Numbered from the stretch's first letter, positions 53,166 to 62,123 are shown. The stretch: DNA of 64,000 bases from JBOGVZ01 sp050692985 (GCA_050692985.1 JBOGVZ010000066.1:1-64000); one strand, 5' to 3'. Notes: generated by a model not told the origin, from the letters alone. Numbers and translations: made by a program.

Positions 53166-54314
53166 ATGGAAGTCGCGGCCCGCGCCCGTTCGGAAGACCT
53201 CACCGAGACCATGGATGGCGGGTTCTCCGCGATGGCGGCCGCCTCGGCCGAGGTCCTGCGGGCCGTCGCCGAGTACGACGCCCGGAAGCTGTGGCGCCGG
53301 GACGGGGCCACCTCGATGACCCCGTGGCTGGCCGGGAGGTACGGCCTGGGGTGGGGCACGGCCCGGGAATGGGTCCGGGTGGCCCGGGCCCTGACCGGCC
53401 TGCCGAGGCTCGCCCGGGCCTATGCCCGGGGCCGGCTGTCGTGGGACCAGCTCCGGCCCCTGACCCGGTTCGTCACCCCGGAGAGCGAGGAGCTGTGGGC
53501 CCGCAGGGCCCCGGGGCTCCGTCCGGCCACCCTGTGGCGGGAGGCCGCCCGCCACCGGCGGGCCGCCGCCGGGGAGGCCCAGGAGGCCCACCGCCTGAGG
53601 TACCTGGAGCTGTGGTGGGACCCCGAGCGCCCCGTGGTGTACCTCCAGGGACAGGTGGGCCTCGAGCAGGGGGCGGTGTTGGAGGCGGCCCTCCACCGGC
53701 GGTCGGAGCGCGTGGCCGTGGCCGGCCATCCCGCCGACCCCGCCGGGGCCCGGCTGGCCGACGCCCTGGTGGAGCTGGCCACCGAGCCCAAGGCCGGTGC
53801 CGCCCCGGCGCCCACCGTGGTGGTCCACGCCGACGCCCGGGCCCTGACGGGGAGGGAGGCGCCGGAGGGCCCGTGGCTGGCCGAGACCGAGTCCGGCCGC
53901 CGCCTGCCCCCCGAGGCCATCCGCCGGCTGGCCTGCGACGGCCGCATCGAGTGGGTGCTGGAAGACGGCGGCCGCCCGGTGGGGATGGGGCGGCGGGGCC
54001 GGGCCGTGCCCGGGGCGCTGCTGCGGGTGCTGCGGCACCGCGACGGGGCCGCCTGCCGGTTCCCCGGGTGCGAGCGCAAGCGGTGGCTCAACGCCCACCA
54101 CCTGGTCCACTGGGCCGACGGGGCCCCCACGAGCCTCGACAACCTGGTGCTGCTGTGTGGGGCCCACCACCGCCTGATCCACGAGGGAGGGTGGAGGATC
54201 AGCGGCCATCCGGCCAGGAACCTGCGGTTCCACGATCCCGGCGGGAGGGCCGTGCCGACCCGCTGGATGCCGCACGCCGCTCCCCGGCCGGTCAGAGCCA
54301 GGCTACTGCGGTAG
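53166..54314 (+). CDS. DUF222/HNH endonuclease family protein (13E12-like)
   Basis: 382 aa. The DUF222 region (about 10-290) is helical and Arg/Ala-rich; the C-terminal HNH core CRFPGCERKRWLNAHHLVHWADGG-like (here ADGAPTSLDNLVLLCGAHHRLIHEGGW) keeps Cys pairs, HH and Asn needed for metal binding. Actinobacterial genomes often carry many such genes, linked to 13E12 repeats and possible mobility. No terminal repeats were found here, so it appears to stand alone. Confidence 0.88.
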   Translation: MEVAARARSEDLTETMDGGFSAMAAASAEVLRAVAEYDARKLWRRDGATSMTPWLAGRYGLGWGTAREWVRVARALTGLPRLARAYARGRLSWDQLRPLTRFVTPESEELWARRAPGLRPATLWREAARHRRAAAGEAQEAHRLRYLELWWDPERPVVYLQGQVGLEQGAVLEAALHRRSERVAVAGHPADPAGARLADALVELATEPKAGAAPAPTVVVHADARALTGREAPEGPWLAETESGRRLPPEAIRRLACDGRIEWVLEDGGRPVGMGRRGRAVPGALLRVLRHRDGAACRFPGCERKRWLNAHHLVHWADGAPTSLDNLVLLCGAHHRLIHEGGWRISGHPARNLRFHDPGGRAVPTRWMPHAAPRPVRARLLR

Positions 54315-54347
54315 CGAAGATCGGGCACGCCGCCCAGACGCTTGGGC

Positions 54348-54353
54348 TACCGT
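54348..54353 (+). promoter_or_regulatory. -10 box for a leaderless oxidoreductase mRNA
   Basis: TACCGT lies 6 nt before GTG 54360; no SD is present. Confidence 0.35.
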
Positions 54354-54359
54354 ACGCAC

Positions 54360-55502
54360 GTGGCCCGGATCGTCATCCTTGGCGGAGGCTTCGGCGGCGT
54401 CTCCGCCGCTCACCACCTGCGCCTGTTCGCCCCGGAGCACGAGGTGGTGCTGGCCGCCCGGGACCCCACCTTCATGATGGGGTTCCGCAAGAACGCCGAG
54501 CTGGTCGGGGGCGAGCCCATGGAGGGAGGCCGGCGTCCCCTGTCCGCCCTCGAGGACCGGGGCGTGCGGGTCGTCCAGGGGACCGTCACTCAGGTGGACG
54601 CCGAAGCGCATGCCGCCCACGTGGACGGCCGCACGGTGGAGGGCGACGCCCTGGTGGTGGCCCTAGGCGCGGAGGTCGTTCCGGACGCCGTCCCGGGCCT
54701 CGCCGAGCACGGGCGCAACGCCTACGACCCCGCCGAGGTCCCGGCCTCGGCCGGAGACCTGGCCGCCCTGGAGGAGGGTCGGGTGGTCATCGGCATCTTC
54801 GGGGCCCCGTACACGTGCCCGCCGGCCCCGTACGAGCTGGCCCTGCTGGCCTCGGAGGCCGCGGAGGCCCGCGGGGCCCGGGTGGACTTCACCGTGTTCA
54901 CCCCCCAGCCCATGTCCCTGCCGGTCCTCGGCACCGCCGGGTGCGAGGTGGTCGAGTCACGTCTGGGGGTCCGAGACATCAAGTTCCTGGCGAACACGAA
55001 GGCCGAGCGGGTGGAGCCCGGCCGCGTGGTCACCGGCAACGGGGACATCCCGTTCGACCTGCTGCTGGCGGTGCCCCCACACCGCTGCCCCGGCGTGCTC
55101 GTCGAGGCCGGGCTGGCCGAGCCCGGAGGATGGGTGAAGGTCGACCCCCGAACCGTGGAGACGGCCGCCGAGGGCGTCCACGCCGTGGGGGACTGCACCC
55201 AGATCGCTCTGGCCACCGGACAGCCCATGCCCAAGGCCGGCGTGCTGGCCGAGGGGGAGGGCCGGGTGGTGGCCGAGCGGATCGCGGCCCGGCTGGCCGG
55301 CATCGAGCCGGAGGGGACGTGGGGCGGCGAGGGTGCCTGCTACCTGGAGGTCGGTGGCGGCCAGGCCATGATGGTCCGGGGCCGCTTCCTGGCCGAGCCG
55401 GCCCCGGAGGTAGAGCTCACGGAGGCCTCTCCCCGGTACCTCGAGGACAAGGCCCGGTACGAGGCCGAGCGCCTCGACGAGTGGTTCGGCCCCGCCGGTT
55501 GA
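54360..55502 (+). CDS. FAD/NAD-linked oxidoreductase, sulfide:quinone reductase-like
   Basis: 380 aa. The FAD loop VILGGGFGGVSAAHHL is at the N-terminus, ALVVALGAEVVPDAVPGL is the GD-type ATG-like strand, and VHAVGDCTQIAL is the second FAD-binding motif. TCPPAPYELALL carries a Cys near residue 157 in the position of SQR-family enzymes (flavocytochrome c/SQR). The C-terminal helix ends RLDEWFGPAG. The electron acceptor is unknown; NADH dehydrogenase type II is less likely. Coupled to the next gene by TTGA. Confidence 0.78.
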   Translation: MARIVILGGGFGGVSAAHHLRLFAPEHEVVLAARDPTFMMGFRKNAELVGGEPMEGGRRPLSALEDRGVRVVQGTVTQVDAEAHAAHVDGRTVEGDALVVALGAEVVPDAVPGLAEHGRNAYDPAEVPASAGDLAALEEGRVVIGIFGAPYTCPPAPYELALLASEAAEARGARVDFTVFTPQPMSLPVLGTAGCEVVESRLGVRDIKFLANTKAERVEPGRVVTGNGDIPFDLLLAVPPHRCPGVLVEAGLAEPGGWVKVDPRTVETAAEGVHAVGDCTQIALATGQPMPKAGVLAEGEGRVVAERIAARLAGIEPEGTWGGEGACYLEVGGGQAMMVRGRFLAEPAPEVELTEASPRYLEDKARYEAERLDEWFGPAG

Positions 55503-56251
55503 GCGCCAGAGCGGTGCTGGTCACCGGTGCGTCGAGGGGGATCGGGCGCGCGGTGGCCGAGGCGTTCGCCGCGAACGGCGACCGGGTGGCCGTCCACTAC
55601 GTCTCCGACGAGAAGGCCGGTCTCGATGCGCTGGCGTCCCTGGCCGGGGAGGGCCACGTCCTGGTGCGCGCTGACCTGGCGGACCCGGAGGCGGTGCGGG
55701 CCATGGTGGACGAGGTTGCCGGCGACCTGGGCGTCATCGACGTCCTGGTCAACAACGCCGCCGTCTACCTCGAGCACCGCATCGCCGAGGCCTCGTACGA
55801 GGAGTGGCAGGCGGCGTTCCGCCGCACGGTCGAGGTCAACCTGATCGGCACGGCCAACGTCACCTACTGCGCGGTGCGGCACATGCTCGGCCGAACGGGC
55901 GGGCGGATCATCAACGTCTCCTCGCGCGGAGCCTTCCGGGGGGAGCCCACCCATCCCGCCTACGGGGCCAGCAAGGCCGGGCTGAACGCCTTGGGGCAAT
56001 CGCTGGCCCAGGCCCTGGGGCCCCGCGGCATCTCCGTGGCCACGGTGGCGCCGGGCTTCGTGGAGACGGACATGGCCGGCCCCTCTCTCGAGGGGGCCGA
56101 GGGCGACGCCGTCCGCGGCCAGAGCCCCCTGGGACGGGTGGCCCGGCCGGACGAGGTCGCCGCCGCGGTCCTCTACCTGGTCTCGCCCGAGGCCGAGTTC
56201 GCCACCGGGGCCATCCTCGACCTCAACGGCGCCTCGTACCTGCGCACCTGA
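55499..56251 (+). CDS. Short-chain dehydrogenase/reductase
   Basis: 250-aa classical SDR: TGASRGIG (about residues 9-16), NNAAVY (about 83), catalytic Ser in INVSSRGAF, YGASK (Tyr and Lys) and the C-terminal PGFVETDMAG. The TTG start overlaps the upstream TGA; no better start is in frame. FabG-like sequence, but context gives no substrate. Confidence 0.88.
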   Translation: MSARAVLVTGASRGIGRAVAEAFAANGDRVAVHYVSDEKAGLDALASLAGEGHVLVRADLADPEAVRAMVDEVAGDLGVIDVLVNNAAVYLEHRIAEASYEEWQAAFRRTVEVNLIGTANVTYCAVRHMLGRTGGRIINVSSRGAFRGEPTHPAYGASKAGLNALGQSLAQALGPRGISVATVAPGFVETDMAGPSLEGAEGDAVRGQSPLGRVARPDEVAAAVLYLVSPEAEFATGAILDLNGASYLRT

Positions 56252-56261
56252 CCGCGGATCT

Positions 56262-57442
56262 CTAGGGCAGCCCGGGGGCCGGGGCCGGGTAGGGGACGAC
56301 CTGGCCGTTGGCCAGATTCGCGGAGACCTGGGTGGCCCGGGTCCCGCCCATGATCCCGATGCCGCTGCGCATCAGGGGATCGATCCAGATGTGGGTGATG
56401 ATCCCGGCCGCTTCCATGTTGGCCCCCACGGTGTCGCCAAGCACCGTGTTCGCCCCGGAGCCCGAGTCGCCGGGAGCGATGACGCCCTCGAACATGAACC
56501 ACGAGGATCGCCAGGCGATGGCCGTCCCGGCCCGAGGGGTCCCCCCGGCTCCCACCCCGGCCCCGTGCCCGTAGTGCACGATGGCCTGGGCCAGGAGGGG
56601 ATCGGGGGTCACCAACACCTGCGGGATCAGGCTGTTGCCCTGGAAGCTCACCGCCGCCAGGTCGCCCGTCTTCGTGTACATGCCTCGAGGCCCGCCCCAG
56701 AAGCACATCGTGGGGCTCACCAGCCCCTGGTACTCGGACTTGATGTCGATCAGGGCCCAGTCCTTCCCCAGGCCCCCGCTCTGTGACTTGGCGAACGTCC
56801 CGAAGTCGAGCAGGACGGCCCCCGCCACGCCACCCCGGTTGCCCAGCGCGGCGATCACCGTGGCGGTCTGGCCGGTCTTGCCGCAGTGGCCCGCCGTGCT
56901 GATGTCGTAGTTCCCGGGCGCCCCGTACACGTGGGCCATCGAGCACCACCCGATGCCCCCACCCGACAGCAGCAGCAGCCACGCGCCCGGCCGGATCCCC
57001 AGGCAGCCGGTTCCGGCATACGTGGCCCGGTGGGCCCTCCCTGCGAGCCGCCACCGCCACCGCCACCGCCGCCACCGCCGTGGCCCGGCCGGTGGTCCAT
57101 GGCGGCCCGGAGGGCCGGCAGCGGCACGTCGAAGAAGCGGCCATCCTCGGTCACCAGCGTGGGACGCGGGTACCGGCGTGACAGGAGGACCTCCGTGGAC
57201 GGCAGCCCCATCCGCGCCAGCTGGGCGTCCGTGGGCTGGAAGCGGATCGGGGCCCACGTCCCCTTCGGGTGGCTGGCCAGGACCTCCGCGCGCCACTGCT
57301 CCGTCACCTCGCACAGGGCGTCCTCGGAGACGGTGAACTCGCGGAAGCTCCAGGGAGACCCGGCGCTCCCCGCCGGCGCGGCGGTGGCCACCAGGGGAAC
57401 GGACAGGGACAGGACCACGAGGAGTCGAGGGATCGTGCGCAT
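56262..57442 (-). pseudogene. Secreted trypsin-like (S1) serine protease, frameshifted
   Basis: The N-terminal frame supplies a signal peptide (RLLVVLSLSVPLVATAAPAG) and a pro-region ending in a long poly-Gly linker; the other frame continues TYAGTGCLGIRPGAWLLLLS. The catalytic triad is visible: His in DISTAGHCG, Asp in DWALIDIK, Ser in GDSGSGAN. The frames join if one base is added in the G-run just after the Gly linker (near 57035-57040). The joined protein is about 393 aa. Slippage in the GGC/GGT tract or a base-call error could explain the break. Confidence 0.7.
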
Positions 57443-57543
57443 CGGGCTCTCCCTTCCCGGCCGCGGGCAACCTCGAACGGCCGAAGACCGGACCAAGCGG
57501 ATGAGAGGTACCCAGCCGAACCAGGCTCAAACCGCCCGGCGGC

Positions 57544-58389
57544 CTACGCCAGGTTCAGCTCCATGCCCTCGTAGGCCAGGATCGGCTCGGCCCCGGAGCC
57601 CTTCCACAGCGATCGGGCATGCCTCAGGATCTCCTCGAGCTGGTCGTCGGAGTGCGTGGGGTCGTGGTGGAACATCACCAGCTGCCGGACCTCGGAGATC
57701 TCGGCGAACGTCACCACATGGACGGTGCTGGAGTGGCCCCACCCGATCCGCTGCCGGTACTCCTCCTCCGTGTACTGGGCGTCGTGGAGGAGGACGTCGG
57801 CCCCCTGGGCCACCGCGTGGCCGGAGATCCACTCGGGCTCCACGCCCCGCAGGTCCACGCCCAGGGCCGGCTCGTGGTCGGGGACGAACGACAGCACGTG
57901 GCCGTCCTCCTCGATCCGGTAGCCCACCGTGGGGCCCCGGTGAGAGACGGGATCGGCGCTGACCCGGGCCGTGCCGACCTTCCAGTCGTCGTCGGGGACG
58001 TCGTGGAACTCCGGGTGCGAGGGGATGTCCGAGAGGTGCACGGGGAACAGCGGTGGCGAGAGGTACTGGGCGATCCTCCGCTCCAGGCTCCGCAGCGGGG
58101 ACGGCGGCCCCCAGATGTGGAGGTCCACGTCCGGGCTCCACAGCGGGCCGAAGAACCCCAGGCCTTCCAGGTGGTCGAGGTGCAGGTGGGTCAGGAACAC
58201 GTGGATGGTCCGGGGCAGCTCCCCCATGAGGGTGTTGCCCAGCGGCCGGATGCCGGTCCCGGCGTCGAGGATGATGAGGCTGCCGTCGTCCATGCGGAGC
58301 TCGACGCAGGAGGTGTTGCCGCCGTAGCGGACGGTCTCGGGGCCCGGGGATGCGAGCGACCCCCGGCACCCCCACACCCGGGCCAGCAC
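57544..58389 (-). CDS. MBL-fold metallohydrolase
   Basis: 281 aa. The metal motif HLHLDHLEG (about residue 68), WGCRGSLASPGPETVRYGGNTSC at the start (first 20: family of RNase Z-like/PhnP-like hydrolases) and a late HHDPTHSDDQL with its His are present. The start is GTG. It follows the PAS gene by 4 nt, so the two are cotranscribed; a signalling phosphodiesterase role is possible but unproven. Confidence 0.82.
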   Translation of the reverse strand: MLARVWGCRGSLASPGPETVRYGGNTSCVELRMDDGSLIILDAGTGIRPLGNTLMGELPRTIHVFLTHLHLDHLEGLGFFGPLWSPDVDLHIWGPPSPLRSLERRIAQYLSPPLFPVHLSDIPSHPEFHDVPDDDWKVGTARVSADPVSHRGPTVGYRIEEDGHVLSFVPDHEPALGVDLRGVEPEWISGHAVAQGADVLLHDAQYTEEEYRQRIGWGHSSTVHVVTFAEISEVRQLVMFHHDPTHSDDQLEEILRHARSLWKGSGAEPILAYEGMELNLA

Positions 58390-58393
58390 GGGG

Positions 58394-58795
58394 CTACTCC
58401 TTCTCTTCCCAGAAGATGGCCACCGCTCCGACGAACTCGTCCGACCGGGCGAACAGCGGGAAGGCCGTGACCCCGATGCGGCGCTTCACGCCGTCGAGCC
58501 CCACGATCCGCATGAAGCGGTGCGCCGGCTTGCGCTCGGCCAACGCCACGGACAGCGGCATGTCCTCCGAGGCGAAGGGCTCTCCGGTGTCGGGGTCCTC
58601 GGGCGAGAACATGGCCCCGCTCCACTCCTCGGCGCTCAGCTCCCCGGCCTCCGCGTACGTCTGCCCCAGGATCTCCTCGGCCGGCTCGTTGTAGTACACC
58701 AGCGTCCCGCCCGGGTCCACCAGGAACATCGGGGTGGCCACCGAGGAGGCCAGGCCCCGGGCCAGGATGTGAACGAGGTTGTGCTCCTCGGACAT
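58394..58795 (-). CDS. Single PAS-domain protein
   Basis: 133 aa, almost entirely one PAS fold (MFLVDPGGTLVYYNEPAEEI, RIVGLDGVKRRIGVTAFPL, VGAVAIFWEEKE). No kinase, cyclase or DNA-binding domain is attached, so it probably senses a ligand or redox state and acts through a partner, perhaps the adjoining MBL hydrolase. ATG 58795 lies 5 nt after the previous gene's stop. Confidence 0.82.
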   Translation of the reverse strand: MSEEHNLVHILARGLASSVATPMFLVDPGGTLVYYNEPAEEILGQTYAEAGELSAEEWSGAMFSPEDPDTGEPFASEDMPLSVALAERKPAHRFMRIVGLDGVKRRIGVTAFPLFARSDEFVGAVAIFWEEKE

Positions 58796-58800
58796 GGCCC

Positions 58801-59376
58801 TCAGGAGGAGGACCCCTCGTCACCGCCCTTGACGACCGACTCGATGACGTCGCGAGGGATCTGGGCGGCCGAGGAAAGGCCCCGCTTCACCGCCTCCGCG
58901 GCGTCCTTGGAGATCTCTCCCGCGGAGGTGAGGGCCTGCTCCGCGGCGCTGCGGGCCACCTCGCCCACGTCCTTGCCGACACGGCCGGCGGCCTCGATGG
59001 CCCCCTCGACCGCGCCAACGGCCGTCCCTGTGATGTCACCGCCCACCTCTGCCGCCGTTTGGATGGCCGTCCGCACGGCGTGCCGTGTCCCCTCGAGGAC
59101 GTCGCCCCCCACCTCGGCCACGGCCTGCACGGCGCCGGAGACCACGCCCTTGGCTCCCTGGGCCAGCTCGACCCCGGCCTCCTGCGTTCCCCGGACCGCA
59201 CCGCGGACCGTGTCGGTGACCACGCCGACGGCTGCCCCCGCTATCTCGCCGGTGCTCCGCAGGGCCCCGGTGACCAGGTCCGTGGCCGTCGCCCGGACGC
59301 TGTCAACGATGTCCCCGGCTCCCCGGACCACGCCGACCACGGCGTTCTTCGCCTTGTCGACCAGCCCCTCTGCCAT
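58801..59376 (-). CDS. Ala/Val-rich amphipathic repeat protein (apolipoprotein/LEA-like)
   Basis: 191 aa made of repeating amphipathic helices (GEIAGAAVGVVTDTVRGAVR, VGGDVLEGTRHAVRTAIQ, VGGDITGTAVGAVEGAIEAA) with 11- and 22-residue periodicity, like apolipoproteins, LEA proteins or phasins. It may coat membranes or lipid inclusions or protect against desiccation. ATG 59376 is preferred: a GTG 9 nt earlier is part of the SD GGAGGTGA. It heads the minus-strand operon with PAS and MBL genes. Confidence 0.7.
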   Translation of the reverse strand: MAEGLVDKAKNAVVGVVRGAGDIVDSVRATATDLVTGALRSTGEIAGAAVGVVTDTVRGAVRGTQEAGVELAQGAKGVVSGAVQAVAEVGGDVLEGTRHAVRTAIQTAAEVGGDITGTAVGAVEGAIEAAGRVGKDVGEVARSAAEQALTSAGEISKDAAEAVKRGLSSAAQIPRDVIESVVKGGDEGSSS

Positions 59377-59408
59377 CTGCCTCACCTCCGTACGGTCGCT
59401 TGACGGTC

Positions 59409-59437
59409 ACTATAGGGCTCCGGGGTTGCCCCGTCAC
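59409..59437 (-). promoter_or_regulatory. Promoter of the amphipathic-PAS-MBL operon
   Basis: On the minus strand GTGACG (59437-59432), 17 nt, TATAGT (59414-59409). Initiation would be near 59402, giving a leader of about 25 nt with GGAGGTGA. Confidence 0.55.
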
Positions 59438-59455
59438 CCCTCCGGGGGTGGGCGC

Positions 59456-59461
59456 TATGCT
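59456..59461 (+). promoter_or_regulatory. -10 box for a leaderless selD mRNA
   Basis: TATGCT lies 6 nt before ATG 59468, the same hexamer and spacing as at DUF3499. Confidence 0.45.
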
Positions 59462-59467
59462 CGGTCC

Positions 59468-60526
59468 ATGCGCGATGAGGTTCGGCTCACGAGGTACAGC
59501 CACGGGGCCGGCTGAGCCTGCAAGCTCAGTCCGCAGGACCTGGCCCAGGTGCTGGGCCAGCTGGGCTCCACCGAATATCCGCCGGAGGTCCTGGTCTCCC
59601 AGGAGACCCGGGACGACGCGGCCGTGTACCGGCTGCCGGGCGGCGGCGTGCTCGTTCAGACGGTGGACTTCTTCACGCCGATCGTGGACGACCCCTACGA
59701 CTGGGGCCGGATCGCCGCGGCCAACGCCTTCAGCGACGTGTACGCGATGGGGGCCCGTCCGGCCCTGGCCCTGAACCTGGTGGCCTGGCCGATCCAGGAG
59801 CTCCCGGCCGAGCTGCTGGCCCGGGTCCTCGAGGGGGGCGCCAAGGTGGCGTCCGAGGCCGGGGCGGCCATCGTGGGCGGGCACAGCATCCACGACCCCG
59901 AGCCCAAGTACGGCATGGCCGTGACCGGCTTCGCCCAGGAGGATCACCTGCTGCGCAACTCCACGGCCCCGGCGGGGGCCCGGCTGTTCCTGACCAAGCC
60001 GCTGGGGCTGGGCATCATCACCACGGGGATCAAGCGGGGGAGCGCGTCGCCGGAACAGGCCGCCCGGGCGGTCGAGGTGATGACCGCGCTCAACGCCCCG
60101 GCGGCCGAGGCCGCGGTGGAGGCCGGAGCCGAGGGGGCCACCGACGTCACCGGCTTCGGCCTGCTCGGCCACCTGCACGCCATGCTGGAGGCCTCCGGCG
60201 TCTCGGCGGAGGTCGACGCCGGCGTCGTGCCGGTGCTCCCGGGCACGCTGGACCTGGCCGAGGACGATGTGATCCCCGGGGGGACGCGCTCGAACCTGAC
60301 GTTCGTCGATCCCCACGTGGAGTGGGGCGATCTCTCCGGGCCCGAGCGGCTGGTCCTGGCGGACGCGCAGACCTCGGGAGGCCTGATGGTGGCCGCCTCC
60401 TCCGATCGGGGGGACCGGCTGGCCGAGGCCTTCCGGGGCCGGGGGGTGGGCGCGGCCGAGATCGGCCTCACCGTCCCGGGCCCGCCGGGCCGCATCCTCG
60501 TGCGAGGCCGGGTTCGGGACGGGTAA
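59468..60526 (+). CDS. selD: Selenophosphate synthetase, selenocysteine-containing (in-frame UGA)
   Basis: SelD makes selenophosphate from selenide and ATP for selenocysteine and selenouridine synthesis. The N-terminus reads RLTRYSHGAG-U-ACKLSP, with TGA at 59513-59515 exactly where the family has catalytic Cys or Sec; the frame then continues as an intact SelD (DDAAVYRLPGGGVLVQTVDF, GGHSIHDPEPKYGMAVTGF). Total 352 residues counting Sec16. A hairpin 24-45 nt after the UGA fits the bacterial SECIS rule. Annotation pipelines would likely start the gene downstream and lose the active site. The organism should therefore encode SelA, SelB and tRNA-Sec elsewhere. Confidence 0.93.
59540..59560 (+). 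promoter_or_regulatory. Candidate bacterial SECIS hairpin
   Basis: CTGGCCCAG (59540-59548) and CTGGGCCAG (59552-59560) form a perfect 9-bp stem with apical loop GTG. The loop begins 33 nt after the UGA and starts with GU, matching the known SelB-binding pattern (short stem, small loop with an early G, 16-37 nt from UGA). Confidence 0.65.
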
Positions 60527-60558
60527 CCGCATCCCGCTGGTAGGATTTCAGCGGGGAG

Positions 60559-60993
60559 ATGATCGAGCTGCCCATGCCGTTGTTCGAAGAGATCGTGGCC
60601 CTCGCCGTGGCCGAGCTGCCGAACGAGGCCTGCGGCGTGGTGGCGGGGGCCGACGGCCGGGCCGCCCGCGTGTACCCCATGCGAAACGCCGAGGCCAGCC
60701 CGGTCGTGTACCGGTTCGACGAGCGAGAGCAGCTCGAGGTGTTCACGAAGGTCGAGGCCAGGGGCTGGGAGCTGCTCGGCTTCTTCCACTCCCACACCCA
60801 TACCCAGGCGTACCCCTCTCAGACGGACCGGGACCGGGCGCACTGGCGGGACCCCACCACGGGGAGGGAGACCCCCATGTACCCCGACACGGGCTACCTG
60901 ATCCTCTCCCTCCAGGACCGGGAGCAGCCGGTGATCCGGGCGTTCCGGTTCGAGGACGGGGAGCCGGTGGAGCAGGAGGTTCGGATCACGTGA
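60559..60993 (+). CDS. mec: JAMM/MPN+ metalloprotease, Mec-like (CysO-cysteine hydrolase)
   Basis: 144-aa JAMM domain: ELPNEACGVV provides the catalytic Glu, FFHSHTHTQAYPSQTDRD the H-x-H-x10-D zinc site with Ser. In mycobacteria Mec cuts cysteine off the carrier protein CysO. Here it is the first gene of the same set (mec, moeZ-like, cysO, cysM). TAGGAT at about 60541 is a possible -10 and GGGGAG the RBS. Confidence 0.88.
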   Translation: MIELPMPLFEEIVALAVAELPNEACGVVAGADGRAARVYPMRNAEASPVVYRFDEREQLEVFTKVEARGWELLGFFHSHTHTQAYPSQTDRDRAHWRDPTTGRETPMYPDTGYLILSLQDREQPVIRAFRFEDGEPVEQEVRIT

Positions 60994-61844
60994 CCTTCAC
61001 CGAGGAGCAGGTCCTCCGGTACGCCCGCCACATCATCCTTCCCGGCATCGGCGGGGACGGCCAGCGGCGGCTCATGGACGCTCGGATGCTGGTGATCGGG
61101 GCCGGAGGCCTGGGGTCGCCGGCGGCCATGTACCTGGCCGCGGCCGGGGTGGGAACGATCGGCCTGGTGGACTTCGACAAGGTCGAGCTGTCGAACCTCC
61201 AGCGCCAGCTCCTCCACGATACGGGCGACGTCGGCCGGCCCAAGGTGCAGTCGGGCCGGGACCGGATCCGTGACCTCAACCCCAACGTGGATGTGGTCGT
61301 GCACGAGACCCTGCTCTCGTCCGAGAACGCCTTCGACGTCCTGGGCGGCTACGACGTGGTCGTGGACGGCACCGACAACTTCCCGGTCCGCTACCTGGTC
61401 AACGACGCCGCCCAGATGCTGGGCAAGCCGCTCGTGTACGGCTCGATCTACCAGTGGGAGGGACAGGCCACGGTGTTCCTGCCCGGCCGGGACTCGCCGT
61501 GCTACCGGTGCCTGTTCCCCGAGCCCCCGCCCCCGGGGACCGTGCCGTCCTGCGCGGAAGGAGGGGTGTTCGGGGTGCTGCCCGGCATCATCGGCTCGAT
61601 CCAGGCCGTGGAAGCCATCAAGCTGGTCCTGGGCAACGGTGAGCCGCTGGTGGGCCGCCTCCTGCTGTTCGACGCCCTGGGCATGGAGTTCACCACCGTG
61701 AAGCTCCGGTGGGACCCCGACTGCCCGGTGTGCGGCAAGCACCCCACCATCACCGAGCTCATCGACTACGAGGCCTTCTGCGGGCTGAGCCCGGGACAGG
61801 CACCCCCGGAGGCGGAGCGCACCCCCGCCTCCAGGGAGGGCTGA
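60990..61844 (+). CDS. ThiF/MoeB family adenylyltransferase (MoeZ-like, no rhodanese domain)
   Basis: 284 aa E1-like enzyme: MLVIGAGGLGSPAAMYLAAA ATP loop, DFDKVELSNLQRQ, GTDNFPVRYLVNDA, two CxxC zinc knuckles (CYRCLF and CPVCGK), and catalytic Cys region in PSCAEGGVFG. It should adenylate the C-terminal Gly-Gly of CysO. Mycobacterial MoeZ has a C-terminal rhodanese domain supplying sulfur; it is absent here, so another sulfur donor is needed. GTGA overlap with mec. Confidence 0.87.
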   Translation: MTFTEEQVLRYARHIILPGIGGDGQRRLMDARMLVIGAGGLGSPAAMYLAAAGVGTIGLVDFDKVELSNLQRQLLHDTGDVGRPKVQSGRDRIRDLNPNVDVVVHETLLSSENAFDVLGGYDVVVDGTDNFPVRYLVNDAAQMLGKPLVYGSIYQWEGQATVFLPGRDSPCYRCLFPEPPPPGTVPSCAEGGVFGVLPGIIGSIQAVEAIKLVLGNGEPLVGRLLLFDALGMEFTTVKLRWDPDCPVCGKHPTITELIDYEAFCGLSPGQAPPEAERTPASREG

Positions 61845-61847
61845 ACG

Positions 61848-62123
61848 GTGGCGGTGCGGGTCAAGATCCCCACGATCTTCCGCCAGCACACCGGTGGCCA
61901 GGCGGTCGTGGAGGGCCGGGGCTCGACCCTTCGCGACGTGATCGACGACCTGGCGTCCCGGTACCCGGGCCTGGCCCGCGGCCTGGTCACGGAGGAAGGC
62001 GACCTGCACCGGTTCGTCAACGTGTACGTGAACGACGAGGACGTCCGGTACCTGGGGGCCCTGGAGACCGGCCTCTCGGAGGAGGACGTGGTGTCGATCC
62101 TCCCCGCGGTGGCCGGCGGCTGA
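61848..62123 (+). CDS. cysO: Ubiquitin-like sulfur carrier, CysO
   Basis: 91-aa beta-grasp protein ending in the required Gly-Gly (VAGG). KIPTIFRQHTGGQAVV and VNVYVNDEDVRYL with LEDVVSILPAVAGG-type end are typical of CysO/MoaD. Its thiocarboxylate would donate sulfur to O-phosphoserine in CysM. Starts at GTG 3 nt after the E1 gene. Confidence 0.9.
   Translation: MAVRVKIPTIFRQHTGGQAVVEGRGSTLRDVIDDLASRYPGLARGLVTEEGDLHRFVNVYVNDEDVRYLGALETGLSEEDVVSILPAVAGG

Noticed and set aside
59517..59537. Hairpin CCTGC/GCAGG immediately after the selD UGA as the SECIS
   Set aside because: The stem is short and its loop is only 6 nt from the UGA, outside the bacterial rule; the 9-bp hairpin at 59540-59560 fits better.
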